This document shows, in pieces, positions 57,936-64,000 of a stretch of DNA of 64,000 nucleotides (position 1 is its first letter; each line of letters opens with the position of its first letter). The notes beneath the pieces were generated by a model. That model worked only from the letters and a program-made list of their open reading frames with translations. It made no database searches and had not been told where the DNA came from. The position numbers and the translations under genes are program-made. The DNA lies in assembly GCA_027596075.1 (NCBI GenBank), contig JADGJC010000127.1, positions 44,630-108,629 of the forward strand, in the 5' to 3' direction. Source of the DNA: Rhizophlyctis rosea. Its lineage: Eukaryota > Chytridiomycota > Chytridiomycetes > Rhizophlyctidales > Rhizophlyctidaceae.

Positions 57936-59410
57936 ATGAGATCCCACGCTCAAACGGTTGCACTCCCTTTCGAAATCATATCCGAAATTCTCTCTGAGGT
58001 AAGTGCAGAAGCCAGTAGACCCATACCTCCGCACGTCCCTAATCAAGTCACACCTAGGGGTTTCGAAAGGCCTCAGGTGAAAGTGCGACCGCCAAATCCC
58101 ACTTCTTGATCAACATCGGCTCAATATGCATTGCGTGGCGAAAGTTGACGTTCGGCTGGACAAACGGAAACCCGTTGAAGATAGTGCAATGGTTGGGCAA
58201 AGGTATTTTACCAGAGCAAAGTCAAGAAAAATGGGTAAGTTCAATCTTTGGCGAATTAAGTTCTTTCCCACCTAGATGCAATTACCCCTCACAGGATGAC
58301 GGATACAAACTCTTTGCAAACGACAGCCGACGAATGAAATCTCTCCGTGTTCTCGAGTTCCCCGTGTTTGATAAAGTGAGCACATTTTCAGAGTCGAGGC
58401 CCGCAACGCCTGCAGCAACAATGGAGACTTTTGGATATATCCTTACGAAACTACATCCGGGTCAAATCACTGCACTACGACTTGAAGATTGTGGTCTGAC
58501 CCATGGGTCTCTGCAATCTGTCCAGCAGTTCCTTCAAAGGCTTCCCTCGCAAGACCAACTGGTGTTGGAGGAAGTGCGGGTGGGAATTTCATTTTACAAT
58601 TCTCCGATCCCCCTCACGCCAGCACTAGAAGAACTAGCAACGATTTTGGGACTTCAACAAGCGCCATTGAAGCGACTGTTCATATCTAGTCATCCCAGTG
58701 CCAACATGCAATGCTTCCTCCCTCAGAGGTGGCCTCACCTACAGGAGTTGAACATCAATCAATACATGCCTGTTTCATTCACGACCATCCACCCAGAAAC
58801 AGCAGCTGCGGTAACGGATCTCACAGTCGGCTCCTTCGACGGTACCTTAACCCATTTCACCTCCCTACAAAACCTCCGCTTGCTTCTCCGACAATCACAC
58901 ACTCCCAACCTCTCATCTCTTCCCACGCCCACTGGCGAAACTTTGAAGAAACTTCACATCGAAGGCTCGAATTTTAGTCACCTGCAATCCCTGGATCGTA
59001 GCCCTAACCTCGAAGACTTCGAATTGAACGGCTCCCGCATCCCCGCATCCCAGATTCAATCACTGTTACGTAACGTTGGCAGAGGACGCAAACTTCAACG
59101 CCTAAGTCTAGGCTACATTTATGATTTCAGCACATCGGAGTTCATAGCAGCCTTGCGAGCCCAGGCAGACGAAATACATTCCCTTACATATCTGTCGATT
59201 GATGTTGTCACTACATTAGATGAGTTGCCGGAGGTCGCGGATGATGAGCGGGATGAGATGGGGACGCCGTTCGATCATGTTATTACGGATATCAGCTATG
59301 AGTTTGAACAGGAAGGTGTGCAGGTGGTCAGGGAAGCGGGGGTGCTACCTGCTGGGTGTAAATTTGTACTGTCTGCGTCTGAGTTGGCGACGCAGATAGC
59401 GGAAATGTAG
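57936..59410 (+). CDS. F-box/LRR-like protein (intact paralogue)
   Basis: Three exons, 57936-57998, 58058-58234 and 58295-59410, give 451 residues. The first exon encodes a short F-box-like start (ALPFEIISEILSE). The rest reads as degenerate leucine-rich repeats: LHPGQITALRLEDCGLT, PHLQELNINQYMPV, LKKLHIEGSNF, NLEDFELNGSRIP and KLQRLSLGYIYDF. A substrate receptor for an SCF ubiquitin ligase is a reasonable inference. A diverged paralogue lies tail to tail at 59843-61203 on the other strand. Confidence 0.7.
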
Positions 59411-59842
59411 GAAGGACTCTTTTTACCACGCGTACCACTAAGTCGGGGTGAATTTAATATGATGTGGTCATATTAGTATTGGGAGTTGGTAGTCTTTCGA
59501 TTAGTAAACATATAGAAGAGTAAATAGGGGATATACCAGGACCTCTTTTTCAACCTTGAAGGGAAGGTCTCAATCGATCAATGCAGAGGACATTCGATAG
59601 TGCTAGCGCGATGACCACCAGGGACAAAACATCTGGATGGCAACCGATGCCATGGACTCACTGCTTGCAAGAATCGGGGTACATGTTCCAAAGTAGCTAT
59701 AGATCATACAGTAAGTTACAGTACGCCAGAATATATTCTGCAGATAAGTTGAGGCTCCTCGACACGAAAACATAAAGCTCATTTCCGGCATTCACCCGCG
59801 TCGCACACGACCATATGATTATATATAACTGTACCAAAGATT

Positions 59843-61203
59843 TCATTCCGTGGCCTCAACCGCCCAATCGACATCATCCTCGTTCATCGAGTCATCGTCA
59901 TCATCCTCCATCAACTGCTCCCGCAATCGCTCCGTCCCAAACTCAAACACGCACCTAATCGGTAACACCCCTTGGTCTTTGACCGCCTTCATTACCGCCT
60001 GCTGATAGTGTAGAATAATCGCGCCAAAAGCGCTTGCGAGTGGCACCGCATTCGCATCGAACTTGTCGTCCGCCACTTCCCTCAACCCATCTATCTAATG
60101 TATGGGAGACTAAAATGGAAAGGTAGTCTACACTTTTAGTATCTTCCTTCTGATCCGTTAAGACTGCTATGAATTGCTCTGTATCGAAATTTCTGCAGAA
60201 TTCTACCTCTAACCGTTGTAGGCGCCGACCCTTCCCCACATTGACCAACAGACGCTGGAAGTCGTCGATATTGATGTCGGAGCCGCAGATTTTGAGGTCT
60301 TCGAGGTTGGGCATCTGTTCGACTACTTTATGAAGATGTTCCATATCTATGCTATATAGGTGAACTTTCATCATTCGCATCGGTCGGCGACCCATGATGC
60401 TTGCCAGTTCCCTCCACAACGAGATGTTGCTCCCCACCTTAGCCGCCCAAGTCAACCCTCACATCTTCCAACGGGGCTGGCTCATCCATTTGAAGAACGT
60501 TGAGAAACTGCTTCAGGTGCCCGATGATATTGTTGGTGCCTTCCTCATCGCGCAAGTATACCGCCGTAATCTGACTGGGTTGAATCTTCGTAACGGTGTA
60601 GGGGAAAAATTCCGCCTCCATTTGATCTGACAGGCACAGCGTCTCGAAGGACGGAAACTCGTGAAGACGGAGACTGTTCATGCGTCGTTGGTCGTTCGCA
60701 CAGAGTCTGTAGCCAGCATTCAATTTCGATTGAAGGACCTTAAGTGAAGTTGACTAGTGGGAATTCGTTCTAGGAAAAATCAGGGGCCCCCTTACTGTGC
60801 TCACTGCCCGGTCAAAACCAAGAACTTACATGGTACTCAAGGTGATCCGCACGTCGTTCAACAATCCATTTCACCACCTCCAAGGGCTTACCATCGGTCC
60901 AACTGAACGATAGGGTTCGACATCCGACGGAGATGGCGGCGATATCCATCACATACCGGCATTTTGCCTGATTGCCGTCGTTTGACTTGATCCGGAAGGG
61001 CTAGAGTGCTTCGCCAGAGGCGGGGCTAGGGAGGAGGAGTTAGGGATTGCGCTCGCTCCACCTTGGAAATATACGGCAGCTATACAATCAGAATTGCGGG
61101 TTCTGTCCTGTCAAATCATGGAGCTGATCCACCATACCTCGGTCAGAATCTCAAAAATCATTTCAAAAGGAAGGCACACGGTAGGTTTGATGTCGGCAGT
61201 CAT
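59843..61203 (-). pseudogene. Decayed paralogue of the F-box/LRR-like gene
   Basis: Inverted, diverged copy of the gene at 57936-59410. Exon 1 is 61203-61138 (CLPFEMIFEILTE), exon 2 61000-60830 and exon 3 starts at 60738. Exon 3 runs in frame through AGYRLCANDQRRMNSL to EDVRVDLGG, then a stop follows near 60440; the homologous protein continues in the next frame (ISLWRELASIMGRRPMRMM). About 110 residues of the LRR body are missing compared with the intact copy. A second shift occurs near 60090, after LSILVSHTLD, before LREVADDKFDANAVPL. The C-terminus ends DDVDWAVEATE at 59843. Two shifts and an internal deletion make it a likely pseudogene, unless sequencing errors explain the shifts. Confidence 0.65.
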
Positions 61204-62221
61204 AGTAAACAGATTTTGTTGTTTATGTTTGTTTTGATCGGTGGTAGTTGGTGGTCAAGTGACGGGTGTTGACAAGCGACGAACAAGATCAAGATAGACT
61301 AGTCTGACAGAGAGGGGGAGGGGGAAAGGGATAGGGCAGGGCTTATATAGCAAAACTAGATGTATACGCGAGAGAGTTCAAGATACATATGTAGCATCCT
61401 TCGTTTTGTTCCCTCATGATTCTGTTCCGTCAGGGATGACGTAAAAACCAATTATTTCGATCCCGAAGTCTGTCGTTTCCACTGATGAATGCAGTACCAA
61501 AAAGGGAAAGCACAATGAAATCTAAAGCATCTTTAGGTTTTGAATGAGTGTTCTAGTCCCCCACCCAGAAGTCGCCATCTTCGTTCCTATTGTTTTCATT
61601 GATAAACATGGTACCGAAAAAGGAAAACCTGGGAAGTACTATAGAATTTGAAGTATCTTAGATTAAGAAAGAATGACCTGATCCTCCACCCGTAAGTTGC
61701 CATTTTCCCACTCCCCCTCGATTCAAATGATTCACATGAATGTAACTGTATTGCGCCTCGCATTCAAAGCGGTGTGTCACTTGTCAACAGATACTACGCT
61801 TACAACTTCTAGTGCTTCTGCTGATGGAGATGAGGTTGATGTGGGTAAGGGAAGGAAGGATCCTTCGTTGTTCTGAAACGTAACGCGCGAAAGCAATCTG
61901 ATGTGCGGACCATATTTGTTGGAAGCAGTGGTTTGTCGATTGTGACGACAGAATCCACAGAGAGGGAGGAGAGTGGTGATAGGCAGTGTTTCCAAAGTGT
62001 TACCCCATATGTCCCCTTCCCAGGTCTTATGCGTGACATCTGAAGCCAGATGATTGATCAGTGTTCAGGTGTGTTCAACAACTGATCATTGTCCCTCAAC
62101 CTTTGTGGGCTTGAAAACATGTTACGCATCACATGATTATCATGCATAAGATATGTTCAGAAACATCACATCCTCTAAACCGGCGACATCCCTCCCATGC
62201 ATCACATCACATCCATATGTA
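61204..62221. other. Gene-poor stretch with diverged repeats
   Basis: About 1 kb upstream of the decayed F-box gene. It carries the diverged tandem repeats at 61437-61740. Open frames near 61777-62039 (minus) overlap and match nothing. No intact gene was recognised. Confidence 0.4.
61437..61740. repeat. Diverged tandem repeat, about 120-bp period
   Basis: Two and a half similar units: each has gaagt-t/c-g, then ...ttcattgataaacatggtacc or cactgatgaatgcagtacc, then aaaaagggaaa, a stretch ending in taaagcatctttag or tgaagtatcttag, and a closing tcccccaccca or tcctccaccc. The third unit is partial (gtaagttgccattttccc). The units are well diverged, so the array is old. Confidence 0.5.
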
Positions 62222-62431
62222 GGTCCAAGGCGGGACTCGAACCCGCACCATCCTAGCCGGTACCATCATCAGGTTACATGGCACGCGGATTGCATGTGAA
62301 GGCAAAAAGCCACATAGCAAAACCAACGCATCCCCCCCACAGCGTGTACACGCAGTGGGAGGAGCCGGGCCCACTAAAGATTTCGGACACTACTCGGCGC
62401 ACCAAGCAATGACTGGTTAGGCCACGCGGAC
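62222..62431 (-). other. tRNA-like element with long interior
   Basis: On the minus strand, a perfect T arm (GCGGG-TTCGAGT-CCCGC at 62246-62230) with B box GGTTCGAGTCCC is followed by CTTGGACC. About 190 nt upstream is GTCCGCGTGGCCTAACC, resembling a tRNA 5' end with an A-box-like block. The ends share GTCC/GGAC pairing. The distance between the two blocks is too long for a normal tRNA, even with an intron. It may be a tRNA with an insertion or a SINE, and it resembles the segment at 335-474. Confidence 0.35.
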
Positions 62432-64000
62432 ACCATTTCGCGCACCAGACTATCCAGCAGACTTGCGACGGCCCTGTAGCTCCCGATGCATGGATTCAAG
62501 CGGCGTCGGATGTGTCACCAGTTGACAGCAAGGACTTGTAAGAGTATGGACTGGGATTACGACACAGAGAGGAAGAGTCCAGTGACGAAGGCCGGATGAT
62601 CTTGTCGTCATTATGAAAGGAAGGAGGAACTTGAAGAAGGAAAGTCGTACGCATTTGGGATTCGTATTCTGTGGAAGGAAAGGAAAGATTATTGCTGAAA
62701 GCTCCAAATTCGCCTCAATCCTCAATACTTAGCTTTTGTAGCCCGCAGGGTGAGAATGTATGAGTTGAAAAAATCGGATGGTGTGATTTCCATTTGGAAG
62801 GAAAGCCGATGTGGGATGTTGGATGAAGACGTGCAAACTAAAAAGACAACTTTGCTCCCTCGAAAGGAAGCCACCGGCTTTTACGGTCGTTTCGGCCTGA
62901 CTTCCACACTATCAATGTCTTGCGGTATTGTCGTGTTCGGCAATCCGTTTCGTGGTGGTTCCCTGTAAGTGAAGTGCGAGAAGCAAAGGCGGGAATATCT
63001 ACCTCTAAAACATCAACTGACCCCGCGACCTCCGGAAACATGCAATTGTGACAGTGTTTCAGCGCTATGCTAAAGGTCTGACATGGAAAGATGGTCAGCT
63101 CGATGAATAAAGATATCCAAGACGAGAATGCTCTTACCATCAAGTTGACTCTAGTAAGCTGTACCTCGCACATGTTTGGTGAAACGGATGAACTCGTCAA
63201 GCAAGAACCGCCGCCCTCTTATCGGAACAAAAAGCCCAAATGCCCAAGCTTGTGTCCGATGCGTAGTGCGTTCCAGAGCCAACCCCCATCGTTGTAAGCC
63301 GACTATGAATAGCCAACCCTAAACTCTGGAACAACCCTGATCGCCGGCGTACATGTGAGGTGGTGCAACGCCGCCCGGCCCCTTCCGACCATTTAGACTC
63401 GACCCTAAAGAGATGTCTTGTGCCAATGTGGGATGGAATATGATATGTGTCTAAGAAAGAACAAACGATGAGTAAGTCGCAAAGACTCAAGTCGTGAAAA
63501 AATTGCGAAGTACCTTGCGAAGATTTACTATCCCGTGGCTATGGCCGCTCTACTGCCATATTGGTTAGTTGCCCGTCCTCCCAGATATCCAGCACCTATC
63601 TATACAAGATGCAAACAGTCTATCTATACGTGGGGATGTACCACCGCTTCGTCATGTTCCTCGCACATCCCTTCAACTCCGTCTATACATGATGTAGATT
63701 ACAACTAAACTCTAAGCTAGGTATGAAGACAACGCCGCTGCAGGGATATATTTTGGGCGTGCAGCGGAGACGTTGGTAACTAACGGAACGGCGCACTAGT
63801 GGTAGGGCTTTACCCAAAACGGGCAGAGCCCAATCCTAGATGATCCCCTGGGAGAGTCCCAGATCACTCACATCTATATAAGAGTATCCGTAGTGGTCAG
63901 ATTGAATCCCGTCAGATGTGGCGAATTGTGGCTTTTTTGTGCAACCACGTGATTCGTTCCGGGCAATTCCGAAGTTTTCAGATCTGAATGGAAATTTTCG
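62432..64000. other. End of window, no gene recognised
   Basis: About 1.5 kb with only short overlapping open frames on both strands. A plus-strand open frame at 63091-63297 has no family match. At 63795-63815 there is an A-box-like TAGTGGTAGGGC, but no matching B box follows. Any gene here probably begins beyond the window. Confidence 0.4.

Noticed and set aside
63780..63860. tRNA gene from an A-box-like TAGTGGTAGGGC
   Set aside because: No B box or T arm follows and the segment does not fold as a tRNA.

Overview
The window looks like nuclear DNA of a zoosporic (flagellated) fungus, most likely a chytrid (Chytridiomycota); this is inference. The evidence is gene-dense DNA with many short GT-AG introns (about 45-150 bp), fungal-type genes (secreted amidase, HET-domain protein, peroxisomal thiolase, FMC1, MIT-type sterol glucosyltransferase) and genes typical of flagellates and animals that yeasts and moulds usually lack (CCDC81-like HU-domain protein, SANBR/KIAA1841-like protein, ANKRD16-like protein, GUCD1). 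Stop codons are standard: TAA, TAG and TGA all end well-recognised genes. No prokaryotic features, CRISPR arrays or recognisable autonomous transposons were seen.

Layout. 1-850: a tRNA-like, repeat-bearing stretch. 0.85-4.1 kb: divergent pair NPR3/NPRL3 (GATOR1, TORC1 control) and proteasome subunit beta-3. 4.7-6.4 kb: peroxisomal 3-ketoacyl-CoA thiolase with an N-terminal PTS2. 7-7.5 kb: a small secreted Cys-repeat protein carrying an in-frame TAG just after its signal peptide. 8.6-11.3 kb: ATG7. 11.5-12.2 kb: F-box-like protein with WW-type repeats. 12.8-13.5 kb: FMC1. 13.7-18.5 kb: allantoicase and oligopeptidase B, tightly head-to-tail. 20-22.8 kb: CCDC81-like ciliary/centrosomal protein. 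23.3-26.3 kb: RPP38 (RNase P/MRP) and GUCD1. 27.1-28.3 kb: ankyrin protein. 28.7-30 kb: TauD-type dioxygenase. 30.9-31.9 kb: DUF4112 protein. 33.1-36 kb: sterol glucosyltransferase-like protein. 36.5-39 kb: small coiled-coil protein and ANKRD16 homologue. 39.1-44.1 kb: SANBR-like BTB protein and a large unrecognised protein, divergently arranged. 44.7-46.3 kb: HET-domain protein. 48.5-50.6 kb: secreted amidase. 51.3-54 kb: multi-pass membrane protein. 54.4-57.2 kb: CorA/Mnr2-type Mg2+ transporter with a duplicated 134-nt terminal exon. 57.9-61.2 kb: a tail-to-tail pair of F-box/LRR-like paralogues, one decayed. 61.2-64 kb: gene-poor sequence with diverged repeats and a tRNA-like element.

The genes form no operon-like pathway. 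Several touch nutrient sensing and turnover (NPR3, ATG7, proteasome, oligopeptidase B, allantoicase, taurine-type dioxygenase, peroxisomal beta-oxidation), but this may be chance. Exon structures given with coordinates were checked by reading frame continuity across splice sites; where they do not close, this is stated. The strongest observation is the tandem duplication of the CorA terminal exon: two same-length, same-phase exons, each with its own acceptor and stop, conserved in protein but not at synonymous sites, which suggests mutually exclusive 3' ends.
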